From Hydractinia symbiolongicarpus (lineage: Eukaryota; Cnidaria; Hydrozoa; Anthoathecata; Hydractiniidae), in contig NC_079883.1 of NCBI RefSeq assembly GCF_029227915.1, forward strand, positions 930,001-994,000: DNA of 64,000 bases, written 5' to 3'. The translations under genes and the position numbers were made by a program. Below are positions 10,881 to 24,768 of this stretch, piece by piece. Every line of letters starts with the position of its first letter. Position 1 is the first letter of the stretch. The notes under the pieces were generated by a model that did not search any database, was not told the DNA's origin, and saw nothing but the letters and a program-made list of their open reading frames with translations.

Positions 10881-12503
10881 GATGAGACGCCGAATAAAAG
10901 AAGTTTAATCGCCGGCAAACGAAAACCCGCAATTTCCCGTAAATCACGGACTTGGCCCGTATAGGCAAAAGTATACAAAGAAAATACCCAGGGAGTTAAC
11001 TCATTTCCCGAACGATTTTTTAAATTATTTTTTCACCACTAAAACGTATGAGACTTGTAGTTTTCAAAAATGTTTTCATTTTTGATGAGACGCTGAATAA
11101 AAGAAGTTTAATCGCCGGCAAACGAAAACCCGCGATTTCCCGTGAATCCCGGACTCGGCCCGTACAGTCAAAAGTATACAAAGAAAATACGCAGGGAGTA
11201 AACTCATTTCCAGAACGATTTTTTAAATTATATTTTCACCACTAAAACGCACGAGACTTGTAGTTTTCAAAAATGTTTTCATTTTTGATGAGACGCTGAA
11301 TAAAAGATGTTTAATCGCCGGCAAACGAAAACCCGCGATTTCCCGTAAATCCCGGACTCGGCCCGTATAGTCAAAAGTATACAAAGAAAGTACACTGTGA
11401 GTAAACTCATTTCCCGAACGATTTTTTAAATTATTTTTTCACCACTAAAGCGCATGAGACTTGTAGTTTTCAAAATTGTTTTCATTTTTGATGAGACGCT
11501 GAATGAAAGAAGTTTAATCGCCGGCAAACGAAAACCCGCGATTTCCCGTAATTCCCGGACTCGGCCCGTATAGTCAAAAGTATACAAAGAAAGTACCCTG
11601 CGAGTAAACTCATTTCCAGAACGATTTTTTAAATCATCTTTTCACCACTAAAACGCACGAGACTTGTAGTTTTCAAAAATGTTTTCATTTTTGATGAGAC
11701 GCTGAATAAAAGAAGTTTAATCGCCGGCAAACGAAAACCCGCGAATTCCCGTAAATCCCGGACTCGGCCCGTATAGTCAAAAGTATACAAAGAAAATACC
11801 CAGGGAGTAAACTCATTTCCAGAACGATTTTTTAAATTATCTTTTCACCACTAAAACGCACGAGACTTGTAGTTTTCAAAAATGTTTTCATTTTTGATGA
11901 GACGCTGAATAAAAGAAGTTTAATCGCCATCAAACGAAAACCCGCGAATTCCCGTAAATCCCGGACTCGGCCCGTATAGTCAAAAGTATACAAAGAAAAT
12001 ACGCAGGGAGTAAACTCATTTCCAGAACGATTTTTTAAATTAACTTTTCACCACTAAAACGCACGAGACTTGTAGTTTTCAAAATGTTATCATTTTTGAT
12101 GAGACGCTGAATTAAAGATGTTTAATCGCCAGCAAACGAAAACCCGCGATTTCCCGTAAATCCCGGACTTGGCCCGTATAGTCAAAAGTATACAAAGAAA
12201 GTACCCAGGGAGTAAACTCATTTCCCGAACGATTTTTTAAATTTTTTTTTCACCACTAAAACACATGAGACTTGTAGTTTTCAGGAATGTTTTTATTTTT
12301 GATGAGACGCTTAATGAAAGAAGTTTAATCGCCGGCAAACGAAAACCCGCGATTTCCCGTAAATCCCGGGCTTCGCCCGTATATTCGTATGTATACAAAG
12401 AAAGTACCCTGTGAGTAAACTCATTTCCCGAACGATTTTTTAAATTATTTTTTCACCACTAAAACGCATGAGACTTGTAGTTTTCAAAAAGGTTTTCATT
12501 TTT
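10881..12503. repeat. 8-mer HOR unit (1623 bp), region III copy 1
   Basis: Eight monomers; the offset to the next copy is 1623 bp (8 x 203 minus 1). The missing base is the fixed deletion in CAAAATGTTATC at 12078. Other markers are AATCACGG (10942), GTATAGGCAAAAG, GCCATCAAACG near 11926 and the T-run CACATG monomer (12262). It is nearly identical to 12504-14126; I saw only a few changes, such as TTTTCTAAAATG in copy 2. Confidence 0.9.
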
Positions 12504-14126
12504 GATGAGACGCCGAATAAAAGAAGTTTAATCGCCGGCAAACGAAAACCCGCAATTTCCCGTAAATCACGGACTTGGCCCGTATAGGCAAAAGTATACA
12601 AAGAAAATACCCAGGGAGTTAACTCATTTCCCGAACGATTTTTTAAATTATTTTTTCACCACTAAAACGTATGAGACTTGTAGTTTTCTAAAATGTTTTC
12701 ATTTTTGATGAGACGCTGAATAAAAGAAGTTTAATCGCCGGCAAACGAAAAACCGCGATTTCCCGTAAATCCCGGACTCGGCCCGTACAGTCAAAAGTAT
12801 ACAAAGAAAATACGCAGGGAGTAAACTCATTTCCAGAACGATTTTTTAAATTATATTTTCACCACTAAAACGCACGAGACTTGTAGTTTTCAAAAATGTT
12901 TTCATTTTTGATGAGACGCTGAATAAAAGATGTTTAATCGCCGGCAAACGAAAACCCGCGATTTCCCGTAAATCCCGGACTTGGCCCGTATAGTCAAAAG
13001 TATACAAAGAAAGTACACTGTGAGTAAACTCATTTCCCGAACGATTTTTTAAATTATTTTTTCACCACTAAAGCGCATGAGACTTGTAGTTTTCAAAATT
13101 GTTTTCATTTTTGATGAGACGCTGAATGAAAGAAGTTTAATCGCCGGCAAACGAAAACCCGCGATTTCCCGTAATTCCCGGACTCGGCCCGTATAGTCAA
13201 AAGTATACAAAGAAAGTACCCTGCGAGTAAACTCATTTCCAGAACGATTTTTTAAATCATCTTTTCACCACTAAAACGCACGAGACTTGTAGTTTTCAAA
13301 AATGTTTTCATTTTTGATGAGACGCTGAATAAAAGAAGTTTAATCGCCGGCAAACGAAAACCCGCGAATTCCCGTAAATCCCGGACTCGGCCCGTATAGT
13401 CAAAAGTATACAAAGAAAATACCCAGGGAGTAAACTCATTTCCAGAACGATTTTTTAAATTATCTTTTCACCACTAAAACGCACGAGACTTGTAGTTTTC
13501 AAAAATGTTTTCATTTTTGATGAGACGCTGAATAAAAGAAGTTTAATCGCCATCAAACGAAAACCCGCGAATTCCCGTAAATCCCGGACTCGGCCCGTAT
13601 AGTCAAAAGTATACAAAGAAAATACGCAGGGAGTAAACTCATTTCCAGAACGATTTTTTAAATTAACTTTTCACCACTAAAACGCACGAGACTTGTAGTT
13701 TTCAAAATGTTATCATTTTTGATGAGACGCTGAATTAAAGATGTTTAATCGCCAGCAAACGAAAACCCGCGATTTCCCGTAAATCCCGGACTTGGCCCGT
13801 ATAGTCAAAAGTATACAAAGAAAGTACCCAGGGAGTAAACTCATTTCCCGAACGATTTTTTAAATTTTTTTTTCACCACTAAAACACATGAGACTTGTAG
13901 TTTTCAGGAATGTTTTTATTTTTGATGAGACGCTTAATGAAAGAAGTTTAATCGCCGGCAAACGAAAACCCGCGATTTCCCGTAAATCCCGGGCTTCGCC
14001 CGTATATTCGTATGTATACAAAGAAAGTACCCTGTGAGTAAACTCATTTCCCGAACGATTTTTTAAATTATTTTTTCACCACTAAAACGCATGAGACTTG
14101 TAGTTTTCAAAAAGGTTTTCATTTTT
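12504..14126. repeat. 8-mer HOR unit (1623 bp), region III copy 2
   Basis: Near-identical tandem copy of 10881-12503, with matching markers at 12565 (AATCACGG), 13701 (CAAAATGTTATC) and 13885 (CACATG). The join to copy 1 lies in the AAAAAGG monomer near 12490, where the GACGCCG end is shared with copy 1. Confidence 0.9.
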
Positions 14127-15810
14127 GATGAGACGCTGAATAAAAGAAGTTTAATCGCCGGCAAATGAAAACCCGCAATTTCCCGTAAATTCCGTGCTTG
14201 GCTCGTATAGTCGAGTATATACAAAGAAAGTACCCTGTCAGTAAACTCCTTTCCAGAACGATTTCTTATATTATCTTTTTACCACTAAAACGCATGAGAC
14301 TTGTAGTTTTCAAAAATGTTTTCATTTTTGATGAGACGCCGAATAAAAGAAGTTTAATCGCCGGCAAACGAAAACCTGCGATTTCCCGTAAACCCCGGAC
14401 TCGGCCCGTATAGTCAAAAGTATACAAAGAAAGTACCCTGCGAGTAAACTCATTTCCAGAACGATTTTTTAAATTATCTTTTCACCACTAAAACGCACGA
14501 GACTTGTAGTTTTCAAAAATGTTTTCATTTTTAATGAGACGCTGAATAAAAGAAGTTTAATCGCCGGCAAACGAAAACCCGCGAATTCCCGTAAATCCCG
14601 AACTCGGCCCGTATAGTCAAAAGTATACAAAGAAAATACCCAGGGAGTAAACTCATTTCCAGAACGATTTTTTAAATTATCTTTTCACCACTAAAACGCA
14701 AGAGACTTGTAGTTTTCAAAAATGTTTTCATTTTTGATGAGACGCCGAATAAAAGAAGTTTAATCGCCGGCAAACGAAAACCCGCGATTTCCCGTAAACC
14801 CCGGACTCGGCCCGTATAGTCAAAAGTATACAAAGAAAGTACCCTGCGAGTAAACTCATTTCCAGAACGATTTTTTAAATTATCTTTTCACCACTAAAAC
14901 GCACGAGACTTGTAGTTTTCAAAAATGTTTTCATTTTTGATGAGACGCTGAATAAAAGAAGTTTAATCGCCGGCAAACGAAAACCCGCGAATTCCCGTAA
15001 ATCCCGGACTCGGCCCGTATAGTCAAAAGTATACAAAGAAAATACGCAGGGAGTAAACTCATTTCCAGAACGATTTTTTAAATTAACTTTTCACCACTAA
15101 AACGCACGAGACTTGTAGTTTTCAAAATGTTATCATTTTTGATGAGACGCTGAATTAAAGATGTTTAATCGCCAGCAAACGAAAACCCGCGATTTCCCGT
15201 AAATCCCGGACTTGGCCCGTATAGTCAAAAGTAAACAAAGAAAGTACCCAGGGAGTAAACTCATTTCCCGAACGATTTTTTAAATTTTTTTTTCACCACT
15301 AAAACACATGAGACTTGTAGTTTTCAGGAATGTTTTTATTTTTGATGAGACGCTTAATGAAAGAAGTTTAATCGCCGGCAAACGAAAACCCGCGATTTCC
15401 CGTAAATCCCGGGCTTCGCCCGTATATTCGTATGTATACAAAGAAAGTACCCTGTGAGTAAACTCATTTCCCGAACGATTTTTTAAATTATTTTTTCACC
15501 ACTAAAACGCATGAGACTTGTAGTTTTCAAAAAGGTTTTCATTTTTGATGAGACGCTTAATGAAAGAAGTTTAATCGCCGGCAAACGAAAACCCGCGATT
15601 TCCCGTAAATCCCGGGCTTAGCCCGTATATTCGTATGTATACAAAGAAAGTACCCTGTGAGTAAACTCATTTCCCGAACGATTTTTTAAATTATTTTTTC
15701 ACCACTAAAACGCATGAGACTTGTAGTTTTCAAAAAGGTTTTCATTTTTGATGAGACGCTGAATAAAAGAATTTTAATCGCCGGCAAACAAAAACCCGCA
15801 ATTTCCCGTA
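14127..15810. repeat. 7-mer derivative of the region III HOR
   Basis: The first part (14127-14940) holds CCTGTCAG-type monomers related to region II. From about 14941 to 15560 the order matches 13521-14140 at an offset of 1420 bp (7 x 203 minus 1); CAAAATGTTATC is at 15121 and CACATG at 15305. The GTATATTCG monomer then occurs twice running (near 15423 and 15626), a single-monomer duplication. Confidence 0.8.
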
Positions 15811-16422
15811 AATTCCGTGCTTGGCTCGTATAGTCGAGTATATACAAAGAAAGTACCCTGTCAGTAAACTCCTTTCCAGAACGATTTTTTATATTATCTT
15901 TTCACCACTAAAACGCATGAGACTTGTAGTTTTCAAAAATGTTTTCATTTTTGATGAGACGCCGAATAAAAGAAGTTTAATCGCCGGCAAACGAAAACCC
16001 GCGATTTCCCGTAAACCCCAGACTCGGCCCGTATAGTCAAAAGTATACAAAGAAAGTACCCTGCGAGTAAACCCATTTCCAGAACGATTTTTTAGTTTAT
16101 CTTTTCACCACTAAAACGCACGAGACTTGTAGTTTTCAAAAATGTTTTCATTTTTAATGGGACGCTGAATAAAAGAAGTTTAATCGCCGGCAAACGAAAA
16201 CCCGCGAATTCCCGTAAATCCCGAACTCGGCCCGTATAGTCAAAAGTATACAAAGAAAATAACCAGGGAGTAAACTCATTTCCAGAACGATTTTTTAAAT
16301 TATCTTTTCACCACTAAAACGCATGAGACTTGTAGTTTTCAAAAATGTTTTCATTTTTGATGAGACGCTGAATAAAAGATGTTTAATCGCCGGCAAACGA
16401 AAACCCGCGATTTCCCGTAAAT
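15811..16422. repeat. Three-monomer lead-in to the large blocks
   Basis: These monomers match about 20678-21289 at an offset of 4867 bp (24 x 203 minus 5), including the AAACCCATTTCC monomer with TTTTTAATGGG. A private TTTTTTAGTTTATC change lies near 16090. The same order recurs before later blocks, so this stretch is part of the large-block cycle. Confidence 0.7.
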
Positions 16423-16689
16423 CCTGGACTCGGCCCGTATAGTCAAAAGTATACAAAGAAAGTATCCAGGGAGTAAACGCATTTCCCGAACGATTTTTTA
16501 AATTATTTTTTCACCACTAAAACGCATGAGACTTGTAGTTTTCAAAAATGTTTAAATTTTTGATAAGACGCAGAATAAAAGATGTTAATCGCCGGCAAAC
16601 GAAAACCCGCCATTTCCTGTAAATCCCGGGCTTGGCCCGTATAGTCGAATGTATGCAAAGAAAGTACCCTGTGAGTAAACTCACTTCCC

Positions 16690-17906
16690 GAACGATTTTT
16701 TAAATTATTTTTTCACCACTAAAACGCATGAGACTTGTAGTTTTCAAAAATGTTTTCATTTTTGATGAGACGCTGAATGAAAGAAGTTTAATCGCCGGCA
16801 AACGAAAACCCGCGAATTCCCGTAAATCCCGAACTCGGCCCGTATAGTCAAAAGTATACAAAGAAAATACCCAGGGAGTAAACTCATTTCCAGAACGATT
16901 TTTTAAATTATCTTTTCACCACTAAAACGCATGAGACTTGTAGTTTTCAAAAATGTTTTCATTTTTTATAAGACGCTGAATAAAAGATGTTTAATCGCCG
17001 GCAAACAAAAACCCGCGATTTCCCGTAAATCCTGGACTCGGCCCGTATAGTCAAAAGTATACAAAGAAAGTACCCAGGGAGTAAACTCATTTCCCGAACG
17101 ATTTTTTAAATTAATTTTTCACCACTAAAACGCATGAGACTTGTAGTTTTCAAAAATGTTTTCATTTTTGATAAGACGCAGAATAAAAGATGTTAATCGC
17201 CGGCAAACGAAAACCCGCGATTTCCCGTAAATCCCGGGCTTGGCCCGTATAGTCGAATGTATGCAAAGAAAGTACCCTGTGAGTAAACTCATTTCCCGAA
17301 CGATTTTTTAAATTATTTTTTCACCACTAAAACGCATGAGACTTGTAGTTTTCAAAAATGTTTTCATTTTTGATGAGACGCTGAATGAAAGAAGTTTAAT
17401 CGCCGGCAAACGAAAACCCGCGATTTCCCGTAAATCCCGTGCTTGGCCCATATAGTCGAGTATATACAAAGAAAGTACCCTGTGAGTACACTCATTTCCA
17501 GAACGATTTTTTAAATTAACTTTTCACCACTAAAACGCATGAGACTTGTAGTCTTCAAAAATGTTTTCATTTTTGATGAGACGCGGAATAAAAGAAGTTT
17601 AATCGCCGGCAAACGAAAACCCGCGATTTCCCGTAAATCCCGGACTCGGCCCGTATAGTCAAAAGTATACAAAGAAGATACCCAGGGAGTAAACTCATTT
17701 CCAGAACGATTTTTTAAATTATCTTTTCACCACTAAAACGCATGAGACTTGTAGATTTCAAAAACGTTTTCATTTTTGATAAGACGCTGAATAAAAGATG
17801 TTTAATCGCCGGCAAACGAAAACCCGCGATTTCCCGTAAATCTTGGACTCAGCCCGTATAGTCAAAAGTATACAAAGAAAGTACCCAGGGAGTAAACTCA
17901 TTTCCC
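16690..17906. repeat. 6-mer HOR unit (1217 bp), copy 1
   Basis: Six monomers, 6 x 203 minus 1. The lost base is in the GATGTTAATCG subtype. Markers are CCCGAACTCGG (16824), TTTTTTATAAGACG, TTAATTTTTCACC, and GGCCCATATAG (17445) followed by GAGTACACTC and GTCTTC. The next copy has the same markers 1217 bp on. Confidence 0.88.
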
Positions 17907-19123
17907 GAACGATTTTTTAAATTATTTTTTCACCACTAAAACGCATGAGACTTGTAGTTTTCAAAAATGTTTTCATTTTTGATGAGACGCTGAATGAAAG
18001 AAGTTTAATCGCCGGCAAACGAAAACCCGCGAATTCCCGTAAATCCCGAACTCGGCCCGTATAGTCAAAAGTATACAAAGAAAATACCCAGGGAGTAAAC
18101 TCATTTCCAGAACGATTTTTTAAATTATCTTTTCACCACTAAAACGCATGAGACTTGTAGTTTTCAAAAATGTTTTCATTTTTTATAAGACGCTGAATAA
18201 AAGATGTTTAATCGCCGGCAAACAAAAACCCGCGATTTCCCGTAAATCCTGGACTCGGCCCGTATAGTCAAAAGTATACAAAGAAAGTACCCAGGGAGTA
18301 AACTCATTTCCCGAACGATTTTTTAAATTAATTTTTCACCACTAAAACGCATGAGACTTGTAGTTTTCAAAAATGTTTTCATTTTTGATAAGACGCAGAA
18401 TAAAAGATGTTAATCGCCGGCAAACGAAAACCCGCGATTTCCCGTAAATCCCGGGCTTGGCCCGTATAGTCGAATGTATGCAAAGAAAGTACCCTGTGAG
18501 TAAACTCATTTCCCGAACGATTTTTTAAATTATTTTTTCACCACTAAAACGCATGAGACTTGTAGTTTTCAAAAATGTTTTCATTTTTGATGAGACGCTG
18601 AATGAAAGAAGTTTAATCGCCGGCAAACGAAAACCCGCGATTTCCCGTAAATCCCGTGCTTGGCCCATATAGTCGAGTATATACAAAGAAAGTACCCTGT
18701 GAGTACACTCATTTCCAGAACGATTTTTTAAATTAACTTTTCACCACTAAAACGCATGAGACTTGTAGTCTTCAAAAATGTTTTCATTTTTGATGAGACG
18801 CGGAATAAAAGAAGTTTAATCGCCGGCAAACGAAAACCCGCGATTTCCCGTAAATCCCGGACTCGGCCCGTATAGTCAAAAGTATACAAAGAAGATACCC
18901 AGGGAGTAAACTCATTTCCAGAACGATTTTTTAAATTATCTTTTCACCACTAAAACGCATGAGACTTGTAGATTTCAAAAACGTTTTCATTTTTGATAAG
19001 ACGCTGAATAAAAGATGTTTAATCGCCGGCAAACGAAAACCCGCGATTTCCCGTAAATCTTGGACTCAGCCCGTATAGTCAAAAGTATACAAAGAAAGTA
19101 CCCAGGGAGTAAACTCATTTCCC
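17907..19123. repeat. 6-mer HOR unit (1217 bp), copy 2
   Basis: Tandem copy of 16690-17906, with CCCGAACTCGG at 18041 and GGCCCATATAG at 18662. Matching continues a little past the unit and stops near 19195, where this array turns to GATAAGACGCAG instead of GATGAGACGCTG. Confidence 0.88.
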
Positions 19124-19886
19124 GAACGATTTTTTAAATTATTTTTTCACCACTAAAACGCATGAGACTTGTAGTTTTCAAAAATGTTTTCATTTTTGAT
19201 AAGACGCAGAATAAAAGATGTTAATCGCCGGCAAACGAAAACCCGCGATTTCCCGTAAATCCCGGGCTTGGCCCGTATAGTCGAATGTATGCAACGAAAG
19301 TACCCTGTGAGTAAACTCATTTCCCGAACGATTTTTTAAATTATTTTTTCACCACTAAAACGCATGAGACTTGTAGTTTTCAAAAATGTTTTCATTTTTG
19401 ATGAGACGCTGAATGAAAGAAGTTTAATCGCCGGCAAACGAAAACCCGCGATTTCCCGTAAATCCCGTGCTTGGCCCGTATAGTTGAGTATATACAAAGA
19501 AAGTACCCTGTGAGTACACTCATTTCCAGAACGATTTTTTAAATTATCTTTTCACCACTAAAACGCATGAGACTTGTAGTCTTCAAAAATGTTTTCATTT
19601 TTGATTAGACGCGGAATAAAAGAAGTTTAATCGCCGGCAAACGAAAACCCGCGATTTCCCGTAAATCCCGGACTCGGCCCGTATAGTCAAAAGTATACAA
19701 AAAAAGTACCCTGCGAGTAAACTCATTTTCAGAACGATTTTTTAAATTATCTTTTCACCACTAAAACGCACGAGACTTGTAGTTTTCAAAAATGTTTTCA
19801 TTTTTGATGAGACGCTGAATAAAAGAAGTTTAATCGCCGGCAAACGAAAACCCGCGATTTCCCGTAAATCCCGGACTCGGCCCGTA
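19076..19886. repeat. 4-mer HOR unit (811 bp), copy 1
   Basis: Four monomers, 4 x 203 minus 1. They carry in order GATAAGACGCAG with GATGTTAATCG, GTATGCAACG (19291), the GAGTACACTC/GTCTTC/GATTAGACGCGG monomer, and the ACAAAAAAAG/CATTTTCAG monomer. The next copy repeats these 811 bp later. Confidence 0.88.
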
Positions 19887-20660
19887 TAGTCAAAAGTATA
19901 CAAAGAAAGTACCCAGGGAGTAAACTCATTTCCCGAACAATTTTTTAAATTATTTTTTCACCACTAAAACGCATGAGACTTGTAGTTTTCAAAAATGTTT
20001 TCATTTTTGATAAGACGCAGAATAAAAGATGTTAATCGCCGGCAAACGAAAACCCGCGATTTCCCGTAAATCCCGGGCTTGGCCCGTATAGTCGAATGTA
20101 TGCAACGAAAGTACCCTGTGAGTAAACTCATTTCCCGAACGATTTTTTAAATTATTTTTTCACCACTAAAACGCATGAGACTTGTAGTTTTCAAAAATGT
20201 TTTCATTTTTGATGAGACGCTGAATGAAAGAAGTTTAATCGCCGGCAAACGAAAACCCGCGATTTCCCGTAAATCCCGTGCTTGGCCCGTATAGTCGAGT
20301 ATATACAAAGAAAGTACCCTGTGAGTACACTCATTTCCAGAACGATTTTTTAAATTATCTTTTCACCACTAAAACGCATGAGACTTGTAGTCTTCAAAAA
20401 TGTTTTCATTTTTGATTAGACGCGGAATAAAAGAAGTTTAATCGCCGGCAAACGAAAACCCGCGATTTCCCGTAAATCCCGGACTCGGCCCGTATAGTCA
20501 AAAGTATACAAAAAAAGTACCCTGCGCGTAAACTCATTTTCAGAACGATTTTTTAAATTATCTTTTCACCACTAAAACGCACGAGACTTGTAGTTTTCAA
20601 AAATGTTTTCATTTTTGATGAGACGCTGAATAAAAGAAGTTTAATCGCCGAAAAACGAAA
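19887..20660. repeat. 4-mer HOR unit (811 bp), copy 2, slightly short
   Basis: GCAACG is at 20102 and GATTAGACGCGG near 20415. Similarity to copy 1 ends near 20650, where GCCGAAAAACG replaces GCCGGCAAACG and the array jumps to the CCTGTCAG monomer. The same pair of 4-mers recurs at 24969/25780 and 35312/36123. Confidence 0.85.
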
Positions 20661-23300
20661 ACCCGCAATTTCCCGTAAATTCCGTGCTTGGCTCGTATAG
20701 TCGAGTATATACAAAGAAAGTACCCTGTCAGTAAACTCCTTTCCAGAACGATTTTTTATATTATCTTTTCACCACTAAAACGCATGAGACTTGTAGTTTT
20801 CAAAAATGTTTTCATTTTTGATGAGACGCCGAATAAAAGAAGTTTAATCGCCGGCAAACAAAAACCCGCGATTTCCCGTAAACCCCGGACTCGGCCCGTA
20901 TAGTCAAAAGTATACAAAGAAAGTACCCTGCGAGTAAACCCATTTCCAGAACGATTTTTTAAATTATCTTTTCACCACTAAAACGCACGAGACTTGTAGT
21001 TTTCAAAAATGTTTTCATTTTTAATGGGACGCTGAATAAAAGAAGTTAAATCGCCGGCAAACGAAAACCCGCGAATTCCCGTAAATCCCGAACTCGGCCC
21101 GTATAGTCAAAAGTATACAAAGAAAATACCCAGGGAGTAAACTCATTTCCAGAACGATTTTTTAAATTATCTTTTCACCACTAAAACGCATGAGACTTGT
21201 AGTTTTCAAAAATGTTTTCATTTTTGATGAGACGCTGAATAAAAGATGTTTAATCGCCGGCAAACGAAAACCCGCGATTTCCCGTAAATCCCGGACTCGG
21301 CCCGTATAGTCAAAAGTATACAAAGAAGATACCCAGGGAGTAAACTCATTTCCAGAACGATTTTTTAAATTATCTTTTCACCACTAAAACGCATGAGACT
21401 TGTAGTTTTCAAAAATGTTTTCATTTTTGATAAGACGCTGAATAAAAGATGTTTAATCGCCTGCAAACGAAAACCCGCGATTTCCCGTAAATCCTGGACT
21501 CAGCCCGTATAGTCAAAAGTATACAAAGAAAGTACCCAGGGAGTAAACTCATTTCCCGAACGATTTTTTAAATTATTTTTTCACCACTAAAACGCATGAG
21601 ACTTGTAGTTTTCAGAAATGTTTTCATTTTTGATAAGACGCAGAATAAAAGATGTTAATCGCCGGCAAACGAAAACCCGCGATTTCCCGTAAATCCCGGG
21701 CTTGGCCCGTATAGTCGAATGTATGCAAAGAAAGTACCCTGTGAGTAAACTCATTTCCCGAACGATTTTTTAAATTATTTTTTCACCACTAAAACGCATG
21801 AGACTTGTAGTTTTCAAAAATGTTTTCATTTTTGATGAGACGCTGAATGAAAGAAGTTTAATCGCCGGCAAACGAAAACCCGTGATTTCCCGTAAATCCC
21901 GTGCTTGGCCCGTATAGTCGAGTATATACAAAGAAAGTACCCTGTGAGTACACTCATTTCCAGAACGATTTTTTAAATTATCTTTTCACCACTAAAACGC
22001 ATGAGACTTGTAGTCTTCAAAAATGTTTTCATTTTTGATTAGACGCGGAATAAAAGAAGTTTAATCGCCGGCAAACGAAAACCCGCGATTTCCCGTAAAT
22101 CCCGGACTCGGCCCGTATAGTCAAAAGTATACAAAAAAAGTACCCTGCGAGTAAACTCATTTTCAGAACGATTTTTTAAATTATCTTTTCACCACTAAAA
22201 CGCACGAGACTTGTAGTTTTCAAAAATGTTTTCATTTTTGATGAGACGCTGAATAAAAGAAGTTTAATCGCCGGCAAACGAAAACCCGCGATTTCCCGTA
22301 AATCCCGGACTCGGCCCGTATAGTCAAAAGTATACAAAGAAAGTACCCAGGGAGTAAACTCATTTCCCGAACGATTTTTTAAATTTTTTTTTCACCACTA
22401 AAACACATGAGACTTGTAGTTTTCAGGAATGTTTTCATTTTTGATGAGACGCTTAATGAAAGAAGTTTAATCGCCGGCAAACGAAAACCCGCGATTTCCC
22501 GTAAATCCCGGGCTTGGCCCGTATATTCGTATGTATACAAAGAAAGTACCCTGTGAGTAAACTCATTTCCCGAACGATTTTTTAAATTATTTTTTCACCA
22601 CTAAAACGCATGAGACTTGTAGTTTTCAAAAATGTTTTCATTTTTGATGAGACGCCGAATAAAAGAAGTTTAATCGCCGGCAAACAAAAACCCGCGATTT
22701 CCCGTAAACCCCGGACTCGGCCCGTATAGTCAAAAGTATACAAAGAAAATACCCAGGGAGTAAACTCATTTCCAGAACGATTTTTTAAATTATCTTTTCA
22801 CCACTAAAACGCATGAGACTTGTAGTTTTCAAAAATGTTTTCATTTTTGATAAGACGCTGAATAAAAGATGTTTAATCGCCGGCAAACGAAAACCTGCGA
22901 TTTCCCGTAAATCCCGGACTCGGCCCGTATAGTCAAAAGTATACAAAGAAGATACCCAGGGAGTAAACTCATTTCCAGAACGATTTTTTAAATTATCTTT
23001 TCACCACTAAAACGCATGAGACTTGTAGTTTTCAAAAATGTTTTCATTTTTGATAAGACGCTGAATAAAAGATGTTTAATCGCCGGCAAACGAAAACCCG
23101 CGATTTCCCGTAAATCCTGGACTCAGCCCGTATAGTCAAAAGTATACAAAGAAAGTACCCAGGGAGTAAACTCATTTCCCGAACGATTTTTTAAATTATT
23201 TTTTCACCACTAAAACGCATGAGACTTGTAGTTTTCAAAAATGTTTTCATTTTTGATAAGACGCAGAATAAAAGATGTTAATCGCTGGCAAACGAAAACC
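20661..23300. repeat. 2.7-kb segment, offset 6084 bp, copy 1
   Basis: Thirteen monomers that recur at about 26745-29384 (30 x 203 minus 6). The order includes the CCTGTCAG monomer, the AAACCCATTTCC monomer, the GAAGATACCC monomers and the T-run CACATG monomer (22404). It ends where this copy reads CCTGGACTCGG and the other reads CCCGGGCTTGG. Confidence 0.85.
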
Positions 23301-24768
23301 CGCGATTTCCCGTAAATCCTGGACTCGGCCCGTATAGTCAAAAGTATACAAAGAAAGTATCCAGGGAGTAAACGCATTTCCCGAACGATTTTTTAAATTA
23401 TTTTTTCACCACTAAAACGCATGAGACTTGTAGTTTTCAAAAATGTTTAAATTTTTGATAAGACGCAGAATAAAAGATGTTAATCGCCGGCAAACGAAAA
23501 CCCGCCATTTCCTGTAAATCCCGGGCTTGGCCCGTATAGTCAAATGTATGCAAAGAAAGTACCCTGTGAGTAAACTCACTTCCCGAACGATTTTTTAAAT
23601 TATTTTTTCACCACTAAAACGCATGAGACTTGTAGTTTTCAAAAATGTTTTCATTTTTGATGAGACGCTGAATGAAAGAAGTTTAATCGCCGGCAAACGA
23701 AAACCCGCGAATTCCCGTAAATCCCGAACTCGGCCCGTATAGTCAAAAGTATACAAAGAAAATACCCAGGGAGTAAACTCATTTCCAGAACGATTTTTTA
23801 AATTATCTTTTCACCACTAAAACGCATGAGACTTGTAGTTTTCAAAAATGTTTTCATTTTTGATAAGACGCTGAATAAAAGATGTTTAATCGCCGGCAAA
23901 CAAAAACCCGCGATTTCCCGTAAATCCTGGACTCGGCCCGTATAGTCAAAAGTATACAAAGAAAGTACCCAGGGAGTAAACTCATTTCCCGAACGATTTT
24001 TTAAATTAATTTTTCACCACTAAAACGCATGAGACTTGTAGTTTTCAAAAATGTTTTCATTTTTGATAAGACGCAGAATAAAAGATGTTAATCGCCGGCA
24101 AACGAAAACCCGCGATTTCCCGTAAATCCCGGGCTTGGCCCGTATAGTCGAATGTATGCAAAGAAAGTACCCTGTGAGTAAACTCATTTCCCGAACGATT
24201 TTTTAAATTATTTTTTCACCACTAAAACGCATGAGACTTGTAGTTTTCAAAAATGTTTTCATTTTTGATGAGACGCTGAATGAAAGAAGTTTAATCGCCG
24301 GCAAACGAAAACCCGCGATTTCCCGTAAATCCCGTGCTTGGCCCATATAGTCGAGTATATACAAAGAAAGTACCCTGTGAGTACACTCATTTCCAGAACG
24401 ATTTTTTAAATTAACTTTTCACCACTAAAACGCATGAGACTTGTAGTCTTCAAAAATGTTTTCATTTTTGATGAGACGCGGAATAAAAGAAGTTTAATCG
24501 CCGGCAAACGAAAACCCGCGATTTCCCGTAAATCCCGGACTCGGCCCGTATAGTCAAAAGTATACAAAGAAGATACCCAGGGAGTAAACTCATTTCCAGA
24601 ACGATTTTTTAAATTATCTTTTCACCACTAAAACGCATGAGACTTGTAGATTTCAAAAACGTTTTCATTTTTGATAAGACGCTGAATAAAAGATGTTTAA
24701 TCGCCGGCAAACGAAAACCCGCGATTTCCCGTAAATCTTGGACTCAGCCCGTATAGTCAAAAGTATAC

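Larger units (their letters stand above)
16423..23317. repeat. Large block 1 (6895 bp, 34 monomers)
   Basis: The block begins at a CCTGGACTCGG end followed by the rare monomers AGTATCCAGG/AAACGCATTTCCC, TTTAAATTTTT, and TCACTTCCCG (16681). The same run restarts at 23318 and 33661. Inside are a duplicated 6-mer (1217 bp) and a duplicated 4-mer (811 bp). Relative to block 2 this block has one extra 6-mer, because the offset changes from 6895 before 17.7 kb to 5678 after 18.6 kb. Confidence 0.85.
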